NCBI GenBank assembly: GCA_036023115.1
Contig: JAYKKT010000090.1
Location: 34,545,001 to 34,609,000 of the forward strand
DNA: 64,000 nt
Reading direction: 5' to 3'
Source: Brasenia schreberi
Taxonomy: Eukaryota > Streptophyta > Magnoliopsida > Nymphaeales > Cabombaceae
Shown: positions 43,901 through 53,399 of the stretch, piece after piece
Position numbering within the stretch: position 1 is the stretch's first letter
How the letters are laid out: every line of letters begins with the position of its first letter
Program-made: the position numbers and the translations under genes
Notes under the pieces: generated by a model
Databases searched by the model: none
What the model was told of the DNA's origin: nothing
Seen by the model: only the letters and a program-made list of their open reading frames with translations

Positions 43901-46900
43901 TCATTAACTAAATAATCTTCATCTTCTCCTTGATGATGTTGTTGCACTTCAAATTAATTCATGCAATGTCTTCTTCAGTTAGGACTTAGGAGTGCATTTT
44001 CTTCGTTATCTTCCATAATCCACTCATGTAATATATCAAAATTAACAAACTGCTATCTTTGTACATGTAGTTGTCATATTCAGTGTTGTCTGACGCGTAT
44101 CGTATCGTGTATCGCTGGGCTCCACGATACGGGCGTATCGTATCGTATCGTATCGTATCGTACTTTAATATTAAAATAATGTAAAAATAATTAAAAATTA
44201 ATAAAAAATCGAAAAAAATCAAGAAAAAATCAGGAAAAATCTGATAATTGCTTTAAATTCATATAATGTAAGTTTAGTACAGATTGAGCATTCAACATTG
44301 AACAATTGCATCCAAATTTATATATTTTGAATCCAAAAAATAAAATACAGACATAGTTTACACTTTACAGTACACTACAGTTACATATAATGTTACATTT
44401 TACAAATTGTAATCAGGATCATCAACTAAATAATCTTCATCTTCTCCTTGTTGCAGATCCTCATCATCATCAGCCACGCCCACACCTTCTTCTTCAAAAT
44501 CAAATTCTTCATCTCCATAATGTTGTTGCGCTCCTTCCAAATTAATCCAGGCAACGTCTTCTTCTGTTAGGAGGGCATTTTCTTCAGTGTCTTCCATAAC
44601 CCAATCTTCTAATATATCAAAATTATCCAAACTTATTGGATCGAACTGACTTTCTTCTCTATTTACTTTTTTTAATTGCCTACGACACAAACAAAGATAA
44701 ACAATTAGTAAGTAATATTAACAATTGAAAACTGAAGTTAAATAATATCGAATTGAAAATTTGAAAGTAATACAACATTACCTTTCACGAAGGCGCATGT
44801 TACAACGAATATAAACCAAATCATTAAGCCTTTTGTGTTCCAACCTGTTGCGCTTTTTGTATGGATGTGTTCAAAAACACTCCAATTTCTTTCACAACCT
44901 GTTGCACTACAGGTTTGGCTTAAGACTCTAACTGCAAAATCTCTAAGGTTTGGACAATCACTTCCAAACCTATTCCACCAAACATCTGTAAAAAAAATAT
45001 AAACATTAGAGACATAATAATCCACAGTAATGTAAGATGCAACTTAAATATGAAAATAAACAATGTACCTGGACGCATCGTAGAGCGGTTGCGAATTGCA
45101 ACAGGCAAACCCATCAAGTGAAGAGCATTATCATATATCTCCATCTCTCGATGTATCGCATCTACTATGCTCTCATCAGGGACTAATCTGTCGATGCATT
45201 CAATGATTCCTCGATTAACCTCACCGTCCCTTTTGAAGGTTGCTGAGTACCTCAATGATGGGTTTAGATAGTAGGCTGCTGCATGAATAGGCTGATGCAA
45301 TTGTTTATTCCATCTACTATCAATTATTTTCTACACGGGCACATAATCTCTTTTTTTTCCATTAAAGTTATTTCTGATTGCTTCTTTTGCCCTGTCCATG
45401 GATTCATAAAGGTAGCCCATAGATGATTTCTCCTCGCTGTCAGCCAATCTCAAAACTTTCACTAAAGGACAAGTAATTTTCAATAATCTGATACATGCAT
45501 TCCAAAATGAACTTCTAAAAACCGTTTCTGCAATCTCATTTAACTTTCTGTTCCTTCTGTTTTGTGGCAACTCTGTAAATTGTTGCCACTCATCTGAGGA
45601 GAACATTCTCTTTAAAGCTTGCTTCTGTCTCACAATACTCTGTACAGATAAGAAGTTTGTTGCAAACCGAGTTGCAGCTGTGCGAAGAAGCTCTGCACCT
45701 TCTGTGTATCTCCTCATCATACATAAAACAAATGCATGGTTGTAAATAAATTTTGTAATATCTTGGCAACACTCAGTTGCTGCCTTTATTTCATCCATCT
45801 CACCGATGTCCTCGAGGATGAGATCTAAACAATGGGCTGCACATGGTGTCCAGTAGAAAGTCCCATAAATATCAGCTAACTCCTTTCCGGCTGCTTTGTA
45901 GTTAGCTGCATTATCTGTAATCAATTGAACTACATTTTCTAGCCCAACCTCTTGTATAACCTTATCAAATTCCTCTCGTAGGATCTCTGCAGTGTGCCTC
46001 TCCTCTGACATATCTAGAGATCTCAAAAACATGAGTCCTTTAGGACAATATACAAGAAAGTTTAGCAATGTCCTTCCTCGCCTATCGGTCCATCCATCTG
46101 CCATGATAGTGCATCCTGTTTCCTTCCACGATTGTCTCAAAGTCGAACAGTATTGCTGCACTTCAATCACGGTCTGATCTAATATCTTCCCTCTCAACTT
46201 CTGATAAGAGGGCATCCTGTATCCTGGACCAATGTTAGCAATTGCATCTGCCATTGCTTGAAAATGAAAACTGTTTGCTGCATTAAATGGAATGCAAAAA
46301 ACAATAAATATAAAGGAAAAAAAGGAAAAAAACATTAAAAATATACCTAAATCCGAGTTTGGAGGCTTGGACGGACACCGTAGGGCACGATTTTAGAGCT
46401 TTGAACACCAAGGAGGCGAAAACCGACTCTTAGGGAGCTTGAAGAACTCAAAAAGAGAGAGGAAACCCGCGAAAAATCGCGGGTTTCCCTCGGCCCGGGA
46501 CCCTTTATAAGGGTCCCAGGGCGTATCGCCCGTATCGTACGATACGGGCGATACGCACCGTATCGTGCGATACGGGCCGTATCGCACGATACGGTGCGAT
46601 ACGCCCGCACCTGCGATACGGGGGCCCGTATCGTATCGTGGTGGCCCACGATACGACGATACGGTGCGATACGGACAACACTGGTCATATTTGCTAATTT
46701 TCATATGTGAGCAAAACAAAGAGCTCCATTTCTTTGATTATTGAGTCTATGACACCTCAATGATGTGATATTATTACTTGATGATGTCCCCTTTTTCTCT
46801 TATTGGAGACTAGCTTTTTAACTAATGCATGAGCTTCATTTCTCACTTCACAGACTGCGTTAAGCCTCACACACATTGATCATGTTCAACTCAATGGAAG

Positions 46901-49670
46901 TCATGTAACGTGAACCCTAAAATAGTGAAGTTGTGAAATCCCTACTCAATGAACCGAGAGAACTAAATGTTTTTAATTGTTTACGATCTTATGAAATTAG
47001 AAACTGTTAGCAAAAATATACCTAAAAGTTGTAACAGAAAGGGAAATGATTTTGTCATAAAAAAAAATTTATACATTATTTTTATTAAATAAATGAAATT
47101 ATAAACCTAAATTATAAGCATATTAGAGGATGCCTTAAAGGGAAGTGAAGAGAGGGGAAGAGAGGGCAGAAACATGCAAAAAAAATTTGAAAAAAAATTT
47201 TGAAAAAAAAATTTTGAAAAAAAAAATATTTTGGGCGTATCGCGATACGGGCCGTATCGTACGATACGGCATGATAACCTGTATCTTACGATACAGGTTA
47301 CCGTATCGCATCGTGACGATGCGATACGGATAACACTGATTTTGATTTCAAAAGTTTTTTGTAATTTTGTAAATTTGCTATTTTGCAAACATTTTGTGGG
47401 TCTGGATCCCAATGTCTCATTTCTATTTTTTTTTTGAAGAAAAGTGTTTGAAACCATTATTTCTTTAGATAAAATCATTTAAAAAGGCAGAATACTGCCA
47501 ATTTGGGCTTGAGGGCAAAGCAATCATTTTTTTGGCTCTTTGTCAAAATTGAGAGGTGCAATTTACCCTTATTTTGAGGCTGTCACGAAATTTTGGTGTG
47601 GAAATGAGTTTATTTAAGGTGTCTTTATTTGAAAATCCTTAAAAGACCCAAAACCGTAATTTTTTTGAAGAAGGTACCATTTCTAAAAATCAAATATTTT
47701 GAGAAAATTTTTGGGTGTTTCCACATCCCAAATAATCAATGATGTTAGAAAAGAAAAGGGGGCAGGGGGAGAGGAAGAGAGAGAGAGAGAGACCTTGGGA
47801 TTGCGATGTTGGGCTGCAGGAGCAATCGCTTCTTGCTGAGCAGCTCATCATGGAGAAAGCTAGGGAGATTGCCTAGTAAGTGTGAGATGAGGGAGAAAGC
47901 GTGAGGCCAGGGCACCATTCACATTATCAAAAGGGTAAGCTTTGCTTGTGATATGGCCAATCGTGTCCATTCATTAAGAATATCCAATGGCTAAAAACCA
48001 GAACCTAATATAGGTTTCACTAAATCTACACACTGATCATGACAAAAAAAGTGAAATATTTGACCGTAAACTTTAAACATACAAAAAGTATGCGCGTAAT
48101 ATTTATGCATGCTAGACTATAAGAATTTAGTGTGCATGTTGAGAGAGTATGTACATCATAAATAACACCTATCATTCTCGAGTATGTCTAGCCAAATGGC
48201 GGAATAAAAATTTGAAATATTTGGAACAAGTAACCACAAAAAAAGAAGAATAAGGGGAAACGGGAAAATAAAAAATAAAGAATAAAGAACGTGTTAAACA
48301 GCAAAACCAAAGAGATAGTGCATAATGATTGATATACTGGAGTTAGCTGTTGATATAGTGGGATTGGTAGTCAATATAGCGGACAAGCCTGTTATGTGGG
48401 ACAACTTAGTTGATCGCAAAATATCATCTTTTTGGTGGTGGTGGCATATATAATAATGGATATGGTTGCAGTGATGTTCTGCTATAGATAACTTATAGGT
48501 TTTCCTTGGATTTTTTTTTAGTCCATTATGTCAGACATCCTGTGTGTACTGGAGCATATGACAGCCAATAAGCCTAAATCTCCTTTTAGGCATCATTTCC
48601 TTTACAATGGCCCTATATTTGTGGTCTTATGTTCCTTCAAGTTTCTCGTGTAGATTTTCATGACCAGATTTGTTGGGTTTTGCTTGAACTGACTATACGG
48701 TTCTAGTTTCCATGCTGGTTTATTTAGTGTAGTCATCTTGTTAGATGTTTAAGTTGGAAATGGTCACCCATTTCAAGCTAATCAAAATTCTGTCAGTATG
48801 TAGGCTTTTGATTCTATCTAATCTACTTGTTTTATATGCTGTTTAATATGCCTTTACTTTCTTAATACTTGGTTTTTGTGTGCTCAATTTATTCCAGATG
48901 GGTGTAGCTGCGGTTGTGCACCTTTATGTTTTCCCAGCAAAGCCATACGTACGTGGGGAAAGGTGTGTGCGTAATGTTGCTGTGATGGCCGATTATGCAA
49001 GGCTCGAGGCTCCACCAGATCTAGAGGAGCTTAGAGACTGTGAAAGGTTAACTAGGGTGCGGTTTTCCCGACCTGAAGACAGAGAAAAGCAATTGAATTT
49101 TGGACAAAGTTTGCGGGATGTTGTGATGGGAAGTGGTGAAATAGTATGTGATCTTTTTTGCCATGCTAACAAATCTATAGCTGCTGGAACAAGCTTGAAC
49201 TTTCAAATCCATGATTTTCATGAGCCTTTGTAACGTGGTAGTTTTGCAATGGCCTTGAACATTCTCACATGATTCTCTCTAATATGCTCTGTTTATTGTG
49301 ATTGATAGTGTATGTTCTCTGCACGCAGGTAGTTAGCGATGTGAGGTTTACTGTTTCACATGTGGTAGAGCCAGTTGAGCGAGGCATCACACGGATAAAT
49401 GAAACTTTTTCTCAGATATCCGAGAATGTCAAACGCCTTGAGAGGCGAAAGAAAAGCTCTAAGGACGACAGTTACCTTGTTCCTATGCATTCATGGAGTG
49501 GGGAGTTCTCTGAAGCGAACGATCACACTTATGAAAGCTTCAGTGACAGCAGTGTAGCAGCAAGGCACAAAAGCCAGAACCTTAGAGATAGTTTGTCTTC
49601 CTCGGCAAAGGTACAAGGCAGTGCGTGTGACCACACAAGCAGCAGATCCCAGCATAGTAGATGGATATAG
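31944..49670 (+). CDS. LAZ1-like DUF300 (Solute_trans_a) transmembrane protein, eight coding exons
   Basis: Exons: 31944-32162, 34470-34526, 37293-37401, 37497-37681, 37804-37892, 38048-38303, 48898-49143 and 49329-49670; all junctions are GT-AG and in frame, about 500 aa. Family landmarks in order: N-terminal signal-like helix, [19 protein letters not shown] helix, [151 protein letters not shown] and [17 protein letters not shown], then a polar tail. Arabidopsis LAZ1 and LAZ1H1 are tonoplast proteins linked to vacuole integrity, brassinosteroid signalling and acd11 cell death; this looks closest to LAZ1H1 (At1g77220). Intron 6 is 10.6 kb of nested transposons. The C-terminus is uncertain: a donor at 49611 (AAAG|GTACAA) could splice to an exon at 50461. 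Confidence 0.85.
32345..34205 (-). pseudogene. Decayed hAT (DUF659) transposon in LAZ1-like intron 1
   Basis: Minus-strand pieces in transposase order: [10 protein letters not shown] and RRSLVNFLV at about 32690-32755 (the TIMADGWTD region), a damaged TDN-like segment at about 32560, then [21 protein letters not shown] at about 32395-32455. Terminal areas (33820-33935 and 34120-34205) contain repeated cgata/tatcg words and acaacatt ends like degraded versions of the termini at 43593 and 46683. Many stops and indels; clearly inactive and older than the elements in intron 6. Confidence 0.7.
33968..34075 (+). mobile_element. RTE-LINE 3'-end fragment
   Basis: Matches the LINE 3' terminus: gagttaatggttagcatggc, aaacaaggatccatgtagc, tgaccccatctagtatgg, aaaggcgtagttgtttt. 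It sits within the hAT relic of intron 1. More diverged than the copies at 39028 and 40611. Confidence 0.75.
35560..35710 (-). mobile_element. tRNA-derived SINE copy 4
   Basis: The minus strand shows an A-box-like TTAACTCACCAATGGGGG, a B-box-like AGCTCGATTCCC, then AGGTGCATGC, ACGTTAGACTTCAGCCTC and TTGTAACAAAAAAG. It is the best-preserved member in the window and sits in intron 2 of the LAZ1-like gene. Confidence 0.55.
35740..36290. repeat. Tandem duplication of about 270 bases in LAZ1-like intron 2
   Basis: Two diverged units (about 35740-35960 and 36010-36290) share ggatttcaggcta, gattcaaacc/gattcgaacc, cctaacttcagatat, atcagtt, ctctggtcaa, cttcaatgttgacctggt/cttcagtcttaacctggt and a closing gattcagtt. 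Confidence 0.65.
36364..36490. repeat. Short tandem repeats (tgccatcaatgagtg)
   Basis: gagtgtttgcggttga and ctgatggtgccatcaatgag each occur twice, with additional copies of caatgagtgg between them. Confidence 0.75.
39024..40302 (+). mobile_element. 5'-truncated RTE LINE (copy 2) with open reverse transcriptase frame
   Basis: Begins within the reverse transcriptase (equivalent to about 26914 of copy 1) and runs to a (TTG)n end at about 40302. The frame is uninterrupted for about 410 codons to the natural stop at 40261 and retains [22 protein letters not shown] and [12 protein letters not shown]. The 5' junction carries a tandem gcgagtgtatca (39011-39022, 39023-39034). It lacks the endonuclease, so it cannot move alone. 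Located in intron 6 of the LAZ1-like gene, same strand. Confidence 0.9.
40303..40590. other. Intron sequence between two LINEs, repeat-like
   Basis: No coding potential recognised. The sequence continues beyond the inserted LINE copy 3 at 41727, so 40303-40610 and 41707 onward were contiguous before that insertion. Confidence 0.4.
40611..41706 (+). mobile_element. 5'-truncated RTE LINE (copy 3) with 20-bp target duplication
   Basis: Starts in the reverse transcriptase (aaaaaaccttcatatgat) and ends tagttgttgttgttt. Perfect direct repeats tagtctagagatctccaaaa flank it at 40591-40610 and 41707-41726. The frame is open for 310 codons, then a TGA at about 41554 replaces the CGA of copy 2, a CpG-type change. 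Copies 2 and 3 differ at only about 14 of 310 aligned residues by my count. Confidence 0.92.
41727..43584. other. Unclassified intron 6 sequence, possibly retroelement-derived
   Basis: Contains aaagctatggatatcagctttccgataagac and pyrimidine-rich then GC-richer stretches (42600-43140) of the kind seen in long retroelement flanks, but I found no LTR pair or protein motif. A threefold imperfect repeat of about 35-45 bases lies at about 43425-43530 (ccactttaac...gggtgtagggtgtcgga). Confidence 0.35.
44400..46290 (-). pseudogene. hAT transposase (DUF659 plus hAT dimerisation), disabled
   Basis: Minus-strand order: [20 protein letters not shown], then [36 protein letters not shown] and [17 protein letters not shown] in DUF659/RNase-H-like part; then [19 protein letters not shown]; a TAG (45331-45333) where relatives have Trp (VPV-W-KIIDSRW); then [16 protein letters not shown]. 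After an intron come [16 protein letters not shown] and [14 protein letters not shown] of the hAT C-terminal dimerisation domain. A lost base at about 44850 shifts [16 protein letters not shown] out of frame. A last exon encodes a very acidic tail (44400-44690). The BED zinc finger expected at the N-terminus is absent; only about 350 bases of terminal repeats separate the TIR from the first recognisable residues. Confidence 0.88.
46510..46683. repeat. Palindromic cgtatcg/cgatacg subterminal array
   Basis: More than a dozen copies of cgtatcg or its complement cgatacg in under 180 bases, in both orientations, ending in the terminal inverted repeat. Likely transposase-binding sites by analogy with other hAT elements. 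Adjacent opposite copies (cgtatcgtacgatacg) form perfect hairpins. Confidence 0.85.
47347..48897. other. Remainder of LAZ1-like intron 6
   Basis: No gene or defined element seen. Ends in a T-rich tract and attccag before coding exon 7 at 48898. Confidence 0.45.
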
Positions 49671-50862
49671 CGGTTGTTCATTAGATGCATATACCAATGA
49701 TGTTGTTGGGATGCCACGGCGTTTCAGGTGGGTGATTACTTTCTCGTATGTCTTTCAGATCCGCTTAAGAGTTCATATTCAATTGCATCTCACATCTCTT
49801 GATCACATTCTTCCTTTCTCTCAATGATTATGTTGTTTATCTATCTGGTGCATGTATTATTAGACTTTCATACCTTTTGCACTTCATAGAAATTAATTTC
49901 TCATCCTCCATGTCCCATAAGATCTAAATTGACTGTCCTACATCTCCATTAGAATAAGCAGGACAATATAGTGCCCCGTAAAAGTGTTGAAATATGTTCT
50001 AGTAGTGAAAGTTTCACTCAACTTATAAAGATAATTCTGTATGAAGTTGATGAGGCTTCTTGATATGATCATATGAAGGCACTGGATACTTTAACTTTGA
50101 GAACTTAGTTGATTGGATCCTGTCATAGTAGGTTATTTAGTATTGGAAATGGATATATCCATCTCCTTATGACTAACTTTATTCATGGACGTCAGTGAAA
50201 TCTTGATTGCAATGTGATATCACCTTGCTGAATATGAATTAGAAGGCAATGAAAATGTCTCTCCAGGCTTATGCACATACGGTTCTGTACTGATTTCTTC
50301 TATTTTCTTGTATTACATGAATTTTCTATCTTTTCTTCTTTTTATCTATTTGGGGAATTGTTGAATTCAGAACCGACCCCGACATGTGCACTTGTGAATT
50401 GCGAGTACCATTACCATTTACTGTATATTCTAATAATTTTGGTTGTGCTTTGTTTACAGGTCTACATACATAAACAGTTCCAAACATGAAATGATTGGCA
50501 GAAAGAGCGAGAGATGTGCCGCACCGGGGTAGTTCTTCACTTCAGAGACTACTGGCTGGGCTAAAGACACCACGCCTTCCAGCAGTTGCATCATACACTA
50601 ACAACCATACAATGGCTCTCATCATCTGCTAACTGCAACGTAATAAATTCTCATACAAATTGTGCATAATCATCATGGGGATATACATTTGAAATGGGAA
50701 TTAAATTGGAATGAATGCTTCTTGATTCCTTAAGTATGGTCTTGATTCTTCAAGTTGCGGCATGGCTTATGTGCACGACTACATACATTGGTGGGGCGTG
50801 AGTACTCCAAAGGGTATGCATGGTGTTGAATATTGCACGTGAAAAGATTGCTGCACTCAAGA

Positions 50863-51953
50863 TAGGGGTGTTCATGGTTCGGTTTGGTTCTGATCTAGCC
50901 TCCACCTCAAACTGAACCATCATTTGTGGTTCCTAGTTTTTAGATAACCGGAAGTTGTAGGATGGTCGGAACCGAAGTCGGTTTGGTTAAGTTATGAATC
51001 ACAGTTTTATTTATTTTAGAGTTTGGTTAAATACTGAGCATTATGTCATCATATTATTTGGATTTACCGTCCAAATTTGATGTATATGAGGCTGTAAAAC
51101 TCATATATATAAACTTATGAAGATTATATATATGTGTGTGCAGTGGTTTGATCATGAATTGTGGAAAGTGTTGATTTGGCTGCCTGAATATTTATAATAT
51201 TTCAAAAATTTGTGATGGTCGCTCTACCCAAGTTATTAAACCACCCCACCTAGAGATTCTAAAACCAAAAAGTGGCGAGGTATAAATTAGGATGCCCATA
51301 CAACTTAAATGTAAATTTTAGCACTTGTTTTGGATCAGATTATCTAATTTGGAGTTTCTATTTACAACAGGTTCAGGGTTTCAGGGACACGATCAAATGT
51401 CAATATAACTGTCTGCAAAGTATGGTGGCGACTGAAATGCCACCTATTCTTATATTTGACATTGAATGTTGTTGCCACTTGAGCATATCTCAGAATAAGT
51501 TGGGAGTCTATCCTCAAGTACAATTCGATGCTAGAGAATCCTGTTTTCGTCCAAGGTTGAGTTCTTAAAGTGCTCAAAACAAAACATCTAGGGCAGTCTG
51601 TTAGGTCAATGATAATGGTCCTAGCGAATTTAGTGATATATCTTTTTTTCATACATATGAATTTCATGACATGGAGGGTATAGGTAAAACCCACTTTTTT
51701 CTAATTTCCATGTTTTAATAGATGACATTTTCTCGTCTTTTGTGTGTTATACTCTTTGTTCCGTTAGATCGACTACTGTATATATATGTATCTATGCACA
51801 GATGTATATGGTTCGGTTTGGTTCTCATTGTTTAGTTCCGATACAGAAAACGTGAACTGAACTGTCGAATGTTTTTCATGATGAAACCAAACCGCCTGTT
51901 TGGTTCGGTTTAGGGGTTTGCTTTGGTTCCTAACGGTTCCTTCAACACCCCCA
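50863..51953. mobile_element. Non-autonomous hAT element, 1.1 kb
   Basis: Left end taggggtgttcatgg; complement of right end ttgggggtgttgaagg. A perfect 8-bp duplication actcaaga flanks it (50855-50862 and 51954-51961). The subterminal parts are rich in ggttcggtttggttc words (50880-51000 and 51810-51940). No transposase frame. It lies just downstream of the LAZ1-like gene. Confidence 0.85.
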
Positions 51954-51961
51954 ACTCAAGA

Positions 51962-52679
51962 ATTTTGACGGCTATCACGTCTGTTAAAGTACGCAGTAGA
52001 ATATTAATGGTTTAATCCAGCGTCAAGATGGATCGCTCTGTTGTGCAAACCAGCAAGAAGGATGGGGCGCGAACTACGTATTATTAGCACAGGAGCTCAC
52101 TCTTCGGCTATATCTTTTGTTTATGTTCTAAATTTTGTAATGTGTGTGCGTGCACGCGCGCGTGTATGCATCTACGTTCTAGTGCAGCTTGGTTAGGCTT
52201 ATGAGCTACTCGAGCTTTTGGCAAAGTTGGGTTCGGTTCGAGTTTTTCCCAGCTCGAGATTAAGTAGCTCGTCGCCAGCTAGGCTCACTCGCACCAGGAG
52301 GTGTCAACCGGTGCAATTCATGTTCCGGGTTGTGTTTGTGTCGTTCTTTCATGCTCATATCAGGAAAACAGTCGCTTGAACGTTACCCGATTCCTTTTAG
52401 TGATACTTCGAGTGGACACAGAATCAAACTTTTCGGGTTGTGTCTATGTCGAGTGATATAATATTAATAATTTGACATTTAAGTTCGTGTTCATACAAGA
52501 CCGTGTCAGCCGAAAGACAGCCCTGGTTTTCATCGTATTACCTTGTTCCGGCACTAGCGTAGATTTCTTGAGACGTACTTATATTGTATTCTCCTGTCGT
52601 GTCTTTTATTGGTAGACCGTAGAGGGATGACAATATTAACCTAACCCGTTCAACCCCGACGACGATGGGGTAAGGAATA
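51962..52679. other. Spacer ending in a dispersed repeat
   Basis: No gene. 52200-52500 has ctcgag/gttcggttcgag words. 52615-52679 is half of a dispersed cccgacccaaccc-type repeat whose other half resumes at 59177 beyond the gypsy element. Confidence 0.4.
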
Positions 52680-53296
52680 TGCTACCGCACCAACGGTGGC
52701 AACTGATGTTGGCGTCCATGACCAACCAGTCTTATTCCAATCCGATCCTAGCTTCAATCAAGCACACATACATGAAAGATGGAAACCAAAGCTTTATTGC
52801 AAGATTATGAACAAGGCTTTACACTTCTTCATTCAGTCAATCTTTAGGGACTTCTAAGGGAGTCTACGCAACCGATAAGAGAGCCACCCGGCAAACTTGT
52901 CCCCAATCAGTCCAGCTATACCAATGGATGCGAAGGATGTAGACGATCGACCTAAACTCATCCTAGGCGTCGGCTTCCTTTCCTCCCTCACACTCTCCCT
53001 CTTGGCTCTCTAGTGTTCTCTCTCAAAGCACGGACCAAATATCCTCTCTCTCGTAACCGGCTCCCTTTCATATCATTAAGGGGCTCGGTACAAGACGCTA
53101 GGACTCTATGCCCATGACCCTTCGGGCGGGACACTCCTAGTCCCTTTTATTCCTTGCCGACAGATCTAAGAGATCCGTTTATTGGACCCATGTGGGTTTG
53201 CCCAAGGCGAACCGCTCACATGCGTAGACAAGAGGTTAAACCTCCCTCGACTTCGAAGTAGTTGGTGCATGGACGCACACTTTCAACGCCATGACA
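52680..53296 (-). repeat. 3' LTR of Ty3/gypsy element
   Basis: Starts tgctaccgcaccaa and ends ccatgaca on the plus strand, so the LTR reads TGTCATGG...TAGCA on the minus strand. It matches 58557-59175 over its whole length, with many substitutions. Confidence 0.88.
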
Positions 53297-53399
53297 ATTC
53301 TCTTTCACTAGTTTCCGGACTCGTCCTCCAGGCCGAGTAGTATCAATGTATCATGTCTTCATATTTTCATAGTTCCATTACTGGCAACCAAGTATCGTC

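Larger units (their letters stand above)
44081..46683 (-). mobile_element. Inner hAT element, 2.6 kb, 8-bp target duplication
   Basis: Perfect 10-bp terminal inverted repeats CAGTGTTGTC...GACAACACTG and a perfect 8-bp duplication gtcatatt (44073-44080 and 46684-46691) define the ends exactly. It is inserted in another element of its family. Both subterminal regions carry many cgtatcg/cgatacg repeats, densest at 46510-46675. Confidence 0.95.
43593..47338 (-). mobile_element. Outer hAT element, internally deleted, interrupted by a relative
   Basis: Left end cagtgttgtctgacg, right end ggataacactg, with flanks gttttgat (43585-43592) and attttgat (47339-47346) matching at seven of eight bases. 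Without the inserted element and its duplication it is about 1.1 kb. Its left part (43880-44080) retains sequence similar to the C-terminal acidic tail coding part of the inner element, so it belongs to the same family but has lost most of its transposase. Termini are built of cgtatcg/cgatacg words. Confidence 0.85.
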
